64,000 nt of DNA from Seonamhaeicola sediminis (GTDB lineage: Bacteria; Bacteroidota; Bacteroidia; Flavobacteriales; Flavobacteriaceae): the NCBI RefSeq assembly GCF_004358095.2, contig NZ_SMZJ02000006.1:124001-188000 (forward strand), given 5' to 3'. Positions 1-8,651 of this stretch are shown here, in pieces (positions within the stretch are counted from its first letter, which is position 1; every line of letters starts with the position of its first letter). A model generated the notes under the pieces. It did no database searches, was not told the DNA's origin, and worked only from the letters and a program-made list of their open reading frames with translations. Both the position numbers and the translations under genes were made by a program.

Positions 1-899
1 AATCTAAAATGAATACTATTGGTGGTGATGTTTTAGCAGGATTGAATAGAGCCATAGATATAGCAGAAAAAGATTTTGATGGACTTGTAGTGGGTAATCA
101 AAGTGCTAATTTTTCGGTTGGTGCCAATATAGGCATGATTTTCATGATGGCCGTAGAACAAGAATATGACGAATTAAATGGAGCTATTAAGTATTTTCAA
201 GACACCATGATGCGGATGCGTTATTCAGCCATACCTACAATTTCTGCACCTCATGGGTTATCGCTAGGTGGAGCCTGTGAACTCTCTATGCATGCCGATA
301 AAGTTGTAGCCGCTGCCGAAACCTATATAGGCTTGGTTGAGTTTGGAGTTGGCGTTATCCCCGGTGGTGCTGGCTCTAAAGAAATGGCACTTAGAGCCTC
401 CGATTCCTTTAGAAAAGGTGATGTAGAATTAAATGTTTTGCAGGAGTATTTCCTAACCATAGGAATGGCTAAAGTAGCCACCTCAGCTTATGAAGCGTTT
501 GATTTAGGTTTACTTCAAAAAGGTAAAGATATCGTTGTTGTTAACAAAGACCGACAAATAGCAACTGCTAAAGCCCATGCTAGATTAATGGCAGATGCTG
601 GTTATACACAACCCATAAAACGTAAAGATGTAAAAGTACTAGGAAAGCAAGCCTTAGGAATGTTTTTAGTGGGAACAGATTCTATGGAAGCTGCCAATTA
701 TATTAGTGAACACGACCAAAAAATTGCTAATAAATTAGCCTACGTGATGGCAGGTGGCGACTTATCTGAACCCTCATTAGTTACAGAACAATATTTGTTA
801 GACTTAGAAAGAGAGGCATTCTTAAGTTTATGCACAGAGCGTAAAACCTTAGAACGCATTCAGCATATGCTCAAAACTGGAAAACCATTACGTAATTAG
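1..899 (+). CDS. 3-hydroxyacyl-CoA dehydrogenase / enoyl-CoA hydratase, C-terminal part (cut by window edge)
   Basis: The reading frame is open to the left edge, so this is the C-terminal portion of a longer protein. The visible 296 or so residues are the crotonase-like (enoyl-CoA hydratase) half. NFSVGANIGM and the SAPHGLSLGGACELSMHAD segment match the oxyanion-hole region of that fold, followed by GLVEFGVGVIPGGAGSKEM. In Flavobacteria this arrangement belongs to proteins of about 800 residues with an N-terminal NAD-binding 3-hydroxyacyl-CoA dehydrogenase domain (FadJ/FadB-like), which catalyse hydration and oxidation in beta-oxidation. The thiolase and acyl-CoA dehydrogenase genes follow on the same strand, which supports a fatty-acid degradation operon. 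The dehydrogenase half is outside the window and is inferred from family knowledge. Confidence 0.88.
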   Translation, partial: SKMNTIGGDVLAGLNRAIDIAEKDFDGLVVGNQSANFSVGANIGMIFMMAVEQEYDELNGAIKYFQDTMMRMRYSAIPTISAPHGLSLGGACELSMHADKVVAAAETYIGLVEFGVGVIPGGAGSKEMALRASDSFRKGDVELNVLQEYFLTIGMAKVATSAYEAFDLGLLQKGKDIVVVNKDRQIATAKAHARLMADAGYTQPIKRKDVKVLGKQALGMFLVGTDSMEAANYISEHDQKIANKLAYVMAGGDLSEPSLVTEQYLLDLEREAFLSLCTERKTLERIQHMLKTGKPLRN

Positions 900-900
900 A

Positions 901-1027
901 AGCCCCTCCTAGCCTCCCCAAAGGTGGAGGAACTAAAAAGGTGGCTCACAATATAAAATGTAAAAAATAACAAATAAAAAACACCCCGCTACAGTTTTCT
1001 CCCCCTTTGGGGGAGTTAGAGGGGGCA
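901..1027. repeat. MITE-like inverted-repeat element
   Basis: Two roughly 33-base arms at 901-934 and 994-1027 are imperfect reverse complements: the left begins AGCCCCTCCTAGCCTCCCC, and the complement of the right begins GCCCCCTCTAACTCCCCC. Each arm is also a small hairpin in itself (CTCC...GGAG around AAAG or TTTG). The interior of about 60 bases is A-rich and non-coding. The G+C-rich arms stand out from the AT-rich surroundings. The element fills almost the whole gap between the FadJ-like gene and the thiolase and ends 4 bases before the thiolase ATG. From memory, similar CCCTCTAACTCCCCCAAAGG sequences are scattered in Flavobacteria; I could not verify this here. Confidence 0.7.
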
Positions 1028-1031
1028 GCTT

Positions 1032-2222
1032 ATGAAAACCGCATATATAGTAAAAGCATACAGGACAGCCGTTGGAAAAGCACCAAAAGGATTGTTTCGA
1101 TTTAAAAGAACCGATGAGTTGGCAGCTGAGACCATCCAGCATATGATGAAAGAATTACCTCAACTGGATAAAACCAGAATAGATGATGTTATTGTTGGAA
1201 ACGCTATGCCCGAAGGGTCGCAAGGTCTAAACATGGCACGCTTAATTTCTTTGATGGGACTAAACAGTGTAGAAGTTCCAGGAGTTACAGTTAACAGGTT
1301 TTGTTCTTCAGGTATTGAAACCATTGCTATTGCAGTAGCAAAAATTCAATCTGGAATGGCAGAATGTATTATTGCTGGAGGAGCAGAAAGTATGAGTGCT
1401 GTTCCGATGACAGGTTTTAAACCTGAACTTAATTATGATATTGTTAAGGCAGGTCATGAAGATTATTATTGGGGCATGGGTAATACCGCCGAAGCCGTTG
1501 CAAATCAATTTAAAGTTTCTAGAGAAGACCAAGATGCGTTTGCTTATAACTCACACATGAAAGCATTAAAAGCGCAATCTGAAGATAGATTCCAAAATCA
1601 AATTGTTCCTATTCAAATAAATGAAACCTATATAGATTCCAATGGAAAAAAAGCCTCTAAAAGTTATACAGTTACAAAAGATGAAGGCCCAAGAAAAGGT
1701 ACAAGTAAAGAGGCCTTAGCCAAACTAAGACCAGTATTTGCCCAAGGCGGAAGTGTCACTGCAGGTAACTCTTCTCAAATGAGTGATGGCGCTGCCTTTG
1801 TAATGGTTATGAGTGAAGCTATGGTGAAAGAATTAAACTTAGAGCCTATTGCCAGACTAGTAAATTATGCTGCTGCTGGCGTTGAGCCTCGTATTATGGG
1901 GATTGGTCCGGTAAAAGCAATTCCTAAAGCTTTGAAATTGGCTGGTTTAAAACAAGATGACCTAGAACTTATTGAATTAAACGAAGCTTTTGCATCACAA
2001 TCGTTAGCTGTAATTAGAGAATTAAATCTAAATCCAGAAATTATAAATGTAAATGGCGGTGCCATAGCACTAGGGCATCCATTGGGTTGTACTGGAACTA
2101 AATTATCTGTACAATTATTTGATGAAATGCGTAAACGTAATATGAAAGGCAAATATGGTGCAGTAACTATGTGTGTTGGTACTGGTCAAGGGGCTTGCGG
2201 AATATTTGAATTCTTGAATTAA
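1032..2222 (+). CDS. fadA: Acetyl-CoA acyltransferase (thiolase)
   Basis: A thiolase of 396 residues, the usual family length. It catalyses thiolytic cleavage of 3-ketoacyl-CoA, the last step of beta-oxidation. The acyl-accepting cysteine is C91 in VNRFCSSGIET, the histidine is H349 in NGGAIALGHPLGCTG, and the second catalytic cysteine is C381 in CVGTGQGACG. It lies between the FadJ-like gene and an acyl-CoA dehydrogenase, so the operon context favours a degradative FadA role over a biosynthetic acetoacetyl-CoA thiolase. No clear ribosome binding site precedes the ATG, because the inverted-repeat element ends immediately upstream. Confidence 0.93.
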   Translation: MKTAYIVKAYRTAVGKAPKGLFRFKRTDELAAETIQHMMKELPQLDKTRIDDVIVGNAMPEGSQGLNMARLISLMGLNSVEVPGVTVNRFCSSGIETIAIAVAKIQSGMAECIIAGGAESMSAVPMTGFKPELNYDIVKAGHEDYYWGMGNTAEAVANQFKVSREDQDAFAYNSHMKALKAQSEDRFQNQIVPIQINETYIDSNGKKASKSYTVTKDEGPRKGTSKEALAKLRPVFAQGGSVTAGNSSQMSDGAAFVMVMSEAMVKELNLEPIARLVNYAAAGVEPRIMGIGPVKAIPKALKLAGLKQDDLELIELNEAFASQSLAVIRELNLNPEIINVNGGAIALGHPLGCTGTKLSVQLFDEMRKRNMKGKYGAVTMCVGTGQGACGIFEFLN

Positions 2223-2245
2223 ATCAAAAAAAAATCTACTAAACT

Positions 2246-4051
2246 ATGGAAGAAAAAGATATTTTAAGAGGTGGACAATTTCTTGTAAGAGAAAGCAATT
2301 GTGAAGACATTTTTACTCCTGAAGACTTCAACGAAGACCAAGTTATGATGAAAGAAGCGGTTACTGAATTTGTTGACCGTGAAATTTGGGCTAAAAAAGC
2401 GCAATTTGAAAAGAAAGACTATGCGCTTACAGAATCTTGTATGCGTAAAGCTGGAGAATTAGGGTTTTTAAGTGTTGCTGTTCCTACAGAATATGGAGGT
2501 ATGGGAATGGGGTTTGTTGATACCATGTTAGTTTGCGATTACATTTCGGGGGCTACAGGCTCTTTCAGTACTGCTTTTGGAGCGCATACAGGTATAGGCA
2601 CCATGCCAATTACCCTTTATGGAACAGAAGAACAAAAGCAAAAATATGTTCCTAAATTAGCTACAGGTGAATGGTTTGGCTCGTATTGTTTGACCGAGCC
2701 TAGTGCTGGTAGTGATGCCAATTCTGGTAAAACCAAAGCGGTACTTTCAGAAGATGGCACCCATTATAAAATCACTGGGCAAAAAATGTGGATTTCTAAT
2801 GCTGGGTTCTGTAGTCTCATGATTGTTTTTGCTAGAATTGAAGACGACAAATATATCACTGGTTTTATTGTTGAATACGACCCCGAAAACCCAAATGGCA
2901 TCACCATGGGAGAAGAAGAGCATAAACTAGGTATTCGGGCTTCATCAACTCGTCAAGTGTTTTTTAATGACACCGTAGTTCCTGCAAAAAATATGCTATC
3001 TGTTAGAGGAAATGGATTTAAAATAGCTATGAATGCCCTTAACGTTGGCAGAATAAAACTTGCCGTAGCCTGCTTAGACGCCCAACGCCGAACCATAACA
3101 GAATCTATTAAATATGCTAATGAACGTATTCAGTTCAAAACACCAATCTCTAGTTTTGGAGCCATTCGTCAAAAAATTGCTGAAATGGCAACCAATTGTT
3201 GGGTTGGTGAAGCAGGGTGCTACAGGGCTGCAAAAAACATACAAGATAGAATTGAAGTAAGACAAGCTAACGGTAAAGACACCCATCAAGAAGCGGAATT
3301 AAAAGGTGTTGAAGAGTATGCCATTGAATGTTCTATATTAAAAGTAGCGGTTTCAGAATTTGTACAACGCTGTACAGATGAAGGTATTCAAATATTAGGC
3401 GGTATGGGATTCTCTGAAGAAACTCCTATGGAATCTGCATGGAGAGATGCCCGGATTTCAAGAATTTATGAAGGTACTAATGAGATAAATAGAATGCTTA
3501 GTATCGGGATGCTTATTAAAAAAGCTATGAAAGGCCATGTTGATGTTTTAACTCCTGCTATGGCTGTTAAGGAAGAATTAATGGGTATTCCTTCATTTGA
3601 AACACCAGACTTTTCAGAATTGTTTTCAGAAGAGAAAAGCATCATCAAAAATTTAAAAAAATTATTCTTAATGGTAGCTGGGGCTGCTTTAGAAAAATAC
3701 GGAGAAAAAATTGAAGAACAACAACAGTTAATGCTGGCAGCTTCCGATATTTTAATTCAAATTTATTTAGCAGAATCTGCAATTCTACGTGCAGAGAAAA
3801 TGGCTAAGAAAGTAGGTGAAAACAATGCCAAAGAACAAATTGCTATGGCAAAACTAAATCTATTCCATGCTATTGATGTCATAGAAACTGCGGGCAAACA
3901 CTCCATTATTTCATTCTCTAAAGGTGAAGAACAACGCATGATGCTCATGGGCTTAAAACGTTACATTAAATATGTGAACATGCCCAACATTATTGAATTA
4001 AGAAATATTATTGCCAATAAAGTAACACAAGAAAACAAATATTGCTTTTAA
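2246..4051 (+). CDS. Acyl-CoA dehydrogenase
   Basis: A 601-residue FAD-dependent acyl-CoA dehydrogenase, longer than the classic 380-residue enzymes because of a C-terminal helical extension of roughly 170 residues that is common in Bacteroidota. It introduces the trans-2 double bond in acyl-CoA. Visible motifs are CLTEPSAGSDANSG (substrate/FAD region), KMWISNAG, and RISRIYEGTNEINRM, where E409 is the likely catalytic base. The gene starts 23 bases after the thiolase stop and is followed by a strong terminator, so it closes the beta-oxidation operon. The electron acceptor (probably ETF) is not encoded nearby. Confidence 0.92.
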   Translation: MEEKDILRGGQFLVRESNCEDIFTPEDFNEDQVMMKEAVTEFVDREIWAKKAQFEKKDYALTESCMRKAGELGFLSVAVPTEYGGMGMGFVDTMLVCDYISGATGSFSTAFGAHTGIGTMPITLYGTEEQKQKYVPKLATGEWFGSYCLTEPSAGSDANSGKTKAVLSEDGTHYKITGQKMWISNAGFCSLMIVFARIEDDKYITGFIVEYDPENPNGITMGEEEHKLGIRASSTRQVFFNDTVVPAKNMLSVRGNGFKIAMNALNVGRIKLAVACLDAQRRTITESIKYANERIQFKTPISSFGAIRQKIAEMATNCWVGEAGCYRAAKNIQDRIEVRQANGKDTHQEAELKGVEEYAIECSILKVAVSEFVQRCTDEGIQILGGMGFSEETPMESAWRDARISRIYEGTNEINRMLSIGMLIKKAMKGHVDVLTPAMAVKEELMGIPSFETPDFSELFSEEKSIIKNLKKLFLMVAGAALEKYGEKIEEQQQLMLAASDILIQIYLAESAILRAEKMAKKVGENNAKEQIAMAKLNLFHAIDVIETAGKHSIISFSKGEEQRMMLMGLKRYIKYVNMPNIIELRNIIANKVTQENKYCF

Positions 4052-4076
4052 ATAAGTAGTTGACTAATTCAAATCT

Positions 4077-4110
4077 AAAAACGCTTCGATTTAACTTTTG
4101 AGGCGTTTTT
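4077..4110 (+). terminator. Rho-independent terminator of the beta-oxidation operon
   Basis: An 11-bp stem (AAAAACGCTTC paired with GAGGCGTTTTT, one T-G wobble) is followed by a T-rich run, 25 bases after the acyl-CoA dehydrogenase stop. Confidence 0.85.
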
Positions 4111-4141
4111 TATTTTCAGTATTTTAGATAAAATTTTCAAT

Positions 4142-5476
4142 ATGAAATCCTTACTAACCTTCATTTTATTTTTCTCATTTAACCTTTTGTTCTGTCAAAA
4201 CAACACACAACTCTACAATATTATAGATTCTATTTCTGCAAAAAGAATTGAAAAAGACATTCAAACTTTAGTTGATTTTGGAACGAGAAACACCTTTAGC
4301 GATACGCTCTCCAACACACGTGGTATTGGTGCCGCTAGACGATGGATAAAATCTGAATTTGAGTCTATTTCAAAAGCATGCAATAAATGCTTGGAAGTAT
4401 TTTATCAAAAAGTTTTTGTTACAAAAGAAGGCCATAGTAGAGTACCTCATGATGCTTGGGTTATAAATGTAGTGGCTATACAACGTGGTACTAAATACCC
4501 AAACAGATATGTGATTATGAGTGGCGACATAGATTCTAGAGCAAGCAATACTATGAATTTTACAATTGATGCTCCGGGTGCTAATGATAACGCCTCTGGG
4601 ATGGCTGGAACCATAGAAGCCGCACGTGTTTTAAGTAAACACACATTTGAAAGTAGTATTGTATATGTAGGATTATCTGGTGAAGAACAAGGTTTATTTG
4701 GCGGTGCAGGATTGGCCAGTTATGCTAAAGAACACCATTGGGATATCATTGGTGTTTTAAACAATGATATGATAGGCAACATAAAGGGTATTGATGGTGT
4801 TATTGACAATAGAACTTTTAGAATATTCTCAGAGCCAGTTCCTCCTACCGAAACAGATAAACAAAGGCGCCTTAGACGCTTTTATGGTGGTGAGGTTGAT
4901 GGAATTTCACGTCAGTTGGCACGTTACATTCACAAAACTACCAAAAACTATATGCCCGAAATGAATCCTATGATGGTTTACCGGCTTGATAGATTTGGTA
5001 GAGGAGGTCATCATCGCCCATTTAACGATTTAGGGTATGCCGGAATAAGAATTATGGAAGCTCATGAAAATTATAACCAGCAACATCAAGACATTCGGGA
5101 AGAAAATGGGATTAGATATGGTGATGTCATTGAACACGTTAATTTTGAATATGCAAAAAAACTTACGGCAGTAAACGCTATCAACTTAGCAAGTTTAGCA
5201 TGGGCTCCCCCCGCTCCTAAACAAGTGGCTATTGGTGGCATTGTTCAGCCTTCAGCTAAATTTAAATGGAATAAAGTTGATGGTGCTATAGGTTACAAAA
5301 TCTATTGGAGAGATACCACCTCTCCCACTTGGGATTATAGTAAATACGTTGGTGACATTTCAGAGTATATTTTAGATGGCATTGTTATTGACAATTACTT
5401 TTTTGGAATTTCATCGGTTGGAGAAAACGGATACGAAAGTATAGTTACATTTCCCAATTCGGTATTTCAAGATTAA
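4142..5476 (+). CDS. Secreted M28-family zinc aminopeptidase-like protein
   Basis: A 444-residue protein with an N-terminal signal peptide ending near LLFCQ. The M28 (bacterial aminopeptidase Y/Q type) core is visible: APGANDNASG (bridging Asp), LSGEEQGLFG (catalytic Glu and metal Glu), NNDMIGN (metal Asp) and a late GRGGHHRPF with the final histidine. A C-terminal segment of about 85 residues (QVAIGGIVQPSAKFKW...) looks like a fibronectin type III-like domain. The first expected zinc ligand, the His of an HxDS motif, is replaced by Asp (SGDIDSR). It probably hydrolyses peptides in the periplasm or outside the cell. The exact substrate cannot be read from the sequence. Confidence 0.85.
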   Translation: MKSLLTFILFFSFNLLFCQNNTQLYNIIDSISAKRIEKDIQTLVDFGTRNTFSDTLSNTRGIGAARRWIKSEFESISKACNKCLEVFYQKVFVTKEGHSRVPHDAWVINVVAIQRGTKYPNRYVIMSGDIDSRASNTMNFTIDAPGANDNASGMAGTIEAARVLSKHTFESSIVYVGLSGEEQGLFGGAGLASYAKEHHWDIIGVLNNDMIGNIKGIDGVIDNRTFRIFSEPVPPTETDKQRRLRRFYGGEVDGISRQLARYIHKTTKNYMPEMNPMMVYRLDRFGRGGHHRPFNDLGYAGIRIMEAHENYNQQHQDIREENGIRYGDVIEHVNFEYAKKLTAVNAINLASLAWAPPAPKQVAIGGIVQPSAKFKWNKVDGAIGYKIYWRDTTSPTWDYSKYVGDISEYILDGIVIDNYFFGISSVGENGYESIVTFPNSVFQD

Positions 5477-5516
5477 ACATTAAGTAAATATTAACTTTAA
5501 AATTTTAGTTTTTGGC

Positions 5517-5524
5517 TACATTTG
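5517..5524 (+). promoter_or_regulatory. -7 element of the M1 peptidase gene
   Basis: TACATTTG matches the Bacteroidota -7 consensus TANNTTTG and would start transcription about 9 bases before the ATG at 5539. It lies inside the upstream TTG-initiated extension of the frame, which argues for the downstream ATG as start. No good -33 TTG is present. Confidence 0.5.
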
Positions 5525-5538
5525 ATAAAATTCATAGT

Positions 5539-7179
5539 ATGAAGACACTTTACATGGCTTTTCTTTTAACCTTGTTTTCTCTTGGTTTTTCAAATGCTCA
5601 ATTGCTTACAGACAAGCATACTTTTACTAGACAGGACACCTTACGAGGTTCAATAACTCCAGAACGTGCATGGTGGGATTTATCATATTATCATTTAGAT
5701 ATTAAAGTTGAACCCGATAAAAAATTCATTTCGGGTAAAAATACCATTCAATATAAAGTTTTAGAACCACACACGGTGATGCAAATAGATTTGCAACCCC
5801 CTTTAAAACTGACTAAAGCAATTCAAAATGAGGAGGAATTAACAATAAAACATGATGGAAATGCTCACTTTATTACACTTAATCAACCCCAAAATGTTAA
5901 TTCTGTAAATACTATAGATGTTTACTATCAAGGAAACCCTAAAGAAGCTGTTAGAGCCCCATGGGATGGTGGTATTTCTTGGAAAAAAGACAACAACGGA
6001 AATCACTTTATTGCTTCCTCATGTCAAGGTTTAGGAGCTAGCGTATGGTGGCCGTGTAAAGACCATATGTATGATGAAGTAGACAGTATGCTTATAAGCG
6101 TAAATGTGCCAGCTAAATTAACAAACGTTTCTAATGGCAGACTGCGTTTAGTTGAACAAATTGGAGATACAAAAACGTTTCATTGGGTAGTTAAAAACCC
6201 CATTAATAATTATGGTGTTAATATTAATGTAGGTGATTATGTAAACTTTTCTGAGGTGTATGATGGTATGGCAGGAAATCTGGATATGGATTATTATGTA
6301 ATGAGAGATAACCTTGAAAAAGCAAAAGAACATTTTAAGGATGCACCAAAAATGATGGAAGCTTTTGAACATTGGTTTGGTCAGTATCCGTTTTATGCAG
6401 ATAGCTTTAAATTAGTTGAAGTGCCTTATTTAGGCATGGAACATCAAAGTAGTGTTACCTATGGAAATCAGTATAAAAAAGGGTATTTAGGAAACGACTT
6501 GTCTGGAACGGGATGGGGTTTAAAATTCGATTTTATAATCATTCATGAAGCTGGACATGAGTGGTTTGCTAATAACATAACCTACAAGGATGTTGCTGAT
6601 ATGTGGATACATGAAGGCTTTACGGCATATTCTGAAAATTTATTTTTAGACTATCACTATGGTAAAGAAGCTGCCTCAGAATATGTCATTGGTACCAGAA
6701 AACTTATAAAAAATGACAGACCTATAATTGGTCAATATCATGTAAACCATGAAGGCTCTGGTGATATGTATTATAAAGGCTCAAACATATTACATACCCT
6801 TAGACAATTGATTGAAGATGATGAAAAATGGCGAAAAATCATGAGAGGTTTGAACACTACATTTTATCATCAAACCGTTACCACTAAACAAATTGAAGAT
6901 TACATAAGTGAGCAAACTGGATACGATTTAACCGAATTTTTTAATCAATATTTAAGAACCACTATGATTCCAACTTTGGAATACAAAATTGAAGGTAAAA
7001 AATTCAAATATCGTTGGACAAACATTACTGATAATTTTGATATGCCTATTCAAATTAAAGTTAACGAAGTTCAACAATGGTTATTTCCAAAGAGCGACTG
7101 GAAAACGCTTACATCCGAAAATAAAATTAAGACCTTTGAAATAGACCCTGATTTTTATGTAGAGTCAAAAAAGATTTAG
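5539..7179 (+). CDS. Secreted M1-family metallopeptidase (aminopeptidase N-like)
   Basis: A 546-residue gluzincin. The zinc site is HEAGHEWFAN (H336, E337, H340) with the third ligand E359 in MWIHEGFTAYSE, the HExxH-18-E pattern of family M1. LGMEHQSSVTYG corresponds to the GxMEN substrate-binding loop. The N-terminus has a signal peptide (MKTLYMAFLLTLFSLG...SNAQ). The frame also extends upstream to a TTG at 5512, but that segment overlaps a promoter element and would bury the signal peptide, so I start at the ATG at 5539. It is shorter than E. coli PepN and lacks the large C-terminal domain, like other secreted Bacteroidota M1 enzymes. It is probably a periplasmic or cell-surface aminopeptidase. 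Confidence 0.9.
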   Translation: MKTLYMAFLLTLFSLGFSNAQLLTDKHTFTRQDTLRGSITPERAWWDLSYYHLDIKVEPDKKFISGKNTIQYKVLEPHTVMQIDLQPPLKLTKAIQNEEELTIKHDGNAHFITLNQPQNVNSVNTIDVYYQGNPKEAVRAPWDGGISWKKDNNGNHFIASSCQGLGASVWWPCKDHMYDEVDSMLISVNVPAKLTNVSNGRLRLVEQIGDTKTFHWVVKNPINNYGVNINVGDYVNFSEVYDGMAGNLDMDYYVMRDNLEKAKEHFKDAPKMMEAFEHWFGQYPFYADSFKLVEVPYLGMEHQSSVTYGNQYKKGYLGNDLSGTGWGLKFDFIIIHEAGHEWFANNITYKDVADMWIHEGFTAYSENLFLDYHYGKEAASEYVIGTRKLIKNDRPIIGQYHVNHEGSGDMYYKGSNILHTLRQLIEDDEKWRKIMRGLNTTFYHQTVTTKQIEDYISEQTGYDLTEFFNQYLRTTMIPTLEYKIEGKKFKYRWTNITDNFDMPIQIKVNEVQQWLFPKSDWKTLTSENKIKTFEIDPDFYVESKKI

Positions 7180-7182
7180 ATA

Positions 7183-7758
7183 TTGATTGATTTTCCTGAA
7201 CTTTATTTCGAACGTGACACCGATTGGTACGACTGGCTTTTAAAAAACCATATCAAAGAAAAAGGTGTTTATCTTATTTTTTATAAACTTGAAACCAATA
7301 TTCCTACCATGCGATGGGAAGACGCTGTAAAAGTAGCATTATGTTTTGGTTGGATAGATTCTACTGTAAAAAGTTTAGGCAACGGTAAACGAAGACAATA
7401 TTTCTGTAAACGTAACTCAAAAAGCAACTGGAGTGCTATTAATAAACGTTATATAAAAGAATTAGAAAGCTCAAGATTAATCCATGAGTCTGGGTACAAG
7501 TGCATAGAAATTGCTAAGATGAATGGAAGCTGGAATGCCTCTGAAGCCATTGAAAATGAAATCATACCCACCGAATTACAAGCAGCCTTCGATAAAAACC
7601 AAAAAGCTTTTGAAAACTTCCAAAACTTTTCAAAGAGTTACAGAAAAAGTTACCTATCATGGGTTTACAGTGCCAAACGACCTGAAACAAAACAAAAACG
7701 TATTTCAGAGGTAATTAGGTTATGTGTTGCTAATATAAAATCTAGAGACAACTACTAG
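7183..7758 (+). CDS. YdeI/OmpD-associated family protein
   Basis: A 191-residue protein of the YdeI (bacteriocin-protection) family. It is recognised by ELYFERDTDWYDWLLKNH near the N-terminus, then VALCFGWIDSTVKSL and the basic RRQYFCKRNSKSNWSAINK segment, ending with a helical tail (SYLSWVYSAKRPETKQKR). The start is a TTG three bases after the M1 peptidase stop. The next in-frame ATG would remove the conserved N-terminal motif, so the TTG is preferred. The molecular function of the family is poorly defined. The 3' end overlaps the convergent fructokinase gene by 4 bases. Confidence 0.75.
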   Translation: MIDFPELYFERDTDWYDWLLKNHIKEKGVYLIFYKLETNIPTMRWEDAVKVALCFGWIDSTVKSLGNGKRRQYFCKRNSKSNWSAINKRYIKELESSRLIHESGYKCIEIAKMNGSWNASEAIENEIIPTELQAAFDKNQKAFENFQNFSKSYRKSYLSWVYSAKRPETKQKRISEVIRLCVANIKSRDNY

Positions 7759-8639
7759 AGGTTAGCAAATTCTTGTATTTCATCTAAAGTAAATTTAGGG
7801 TTGGCTCCTTTAGATTGAGCAACCATGGCTCCAATGGCACAGGCAAAATCAATAGCTTTTTGAGGATTTTCCCCCCGAAGTAGTTTGCTAATAAGAGAAC
7901 CTAAAAATGAATCTCCTGCACCAACAGTATCTGCAACTTTAATTTGGTAACCGCTGTTATAGTACAATTTATCATTAAACAACAAAACAGCTCCATGCTC
8001 GCCTTTGGTTACACAAATATGTTTGGTTTTCGTTTTTTGAGAAATAAACTTCAAGTTTTGCTCTAACCCTTTAAATTTAGAATTAAAATGATTCGAAACT
8101 TTATATAGTTCTTCATCATTAAACTTTATAAAATCTGCTTTTTCCATAAGCGTTTCAAGCAATTCAACAGAATAATGAGGTGGCCGCAAATTGACATCAA
8201 AAACCTTATAAAGCGCTAAATCAATAAGCTTTAAAAGTGTTTCTCGAGAAACTTGATCTCTGGAAACTAAACTACCAAAAACAAATGCATGAGATGCTTT
8301 AACTTCTTCAATTATAACATTATTGAGTTCTATTTTATCCCAAGCCCTTGGACACATAATATCATATTTGGCTATACCTTTTTTATCCAGTGTTATTTCT
8401 ACTTCACCTGTGGCAAAATCATCCTTTATTTGGATGTTGCTTGTATCCAAACCATTATCTTTTAGATATTCACAAAGTTTAGTACCATTGTCGTCATTAC
8501 CAATAGCACTGACCATTACTACTTGATGCTCAAAAGCATTAAAACGTAAAGCTACATTTAATGGTGCCCCACCAATCTTCGTTTCTCCATTAGGAAATAT
8601 ATCCCATAAAACTTCTCCAAAGCATACTACTTTCGACAT
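7755..8639 (-). CDS. PfkB-family carbohydrate kinase, probable fructokinase
   Basis: A 294-residue ribokinase/PfkB-fold sugar kinase. The N-terminal FGEVLWDIFPNGETKIGGAPLNVA carries the substrate-binding GGA motif, and the C-terminal DTVGAGDSFLGSL carries the catalytic Asp and anion hole. The FGEVLWDxFP start resembles fructokinases. It is the last gene of a minus-strand operon, 12 bases after the glycosyltransferase. In that context it would phosphorylate fructose released by the glycosidase encoded upstream, giving fructose-6-phosphate, the acceptor of the glycosyltransferase. Substrate specificity is inferred from context. Confidence 0.86.
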   Translation of the reverse strand: MSKVVCFGEVLWDIFPNGETKIGGAPLNVALRFNAFEHQVVMVSAIGNDDNGTKLCEYLKDNGLDTSNIQIKDDFATGEVEITLDKKGIAKYDIMCPRAWDKIELNNVIIEEVKASHAFVFGSLVSRDQVSRETLLKLIDLALYKVFDVNLRPPHYSVELLETLMEKADFIKFNDEELYKVSNHFNSKFKGLEQNLKFISQKTKTKHICVTKGEHGAVLLFNDKLYYNSGYQIKVADTVGAGDSFLGSLISKLLRGENPQKAIDFACAIGAMVAQSKGANPKFTLDEIQEFANL

Positions 8640-8651
8640 TAAATATAGATT

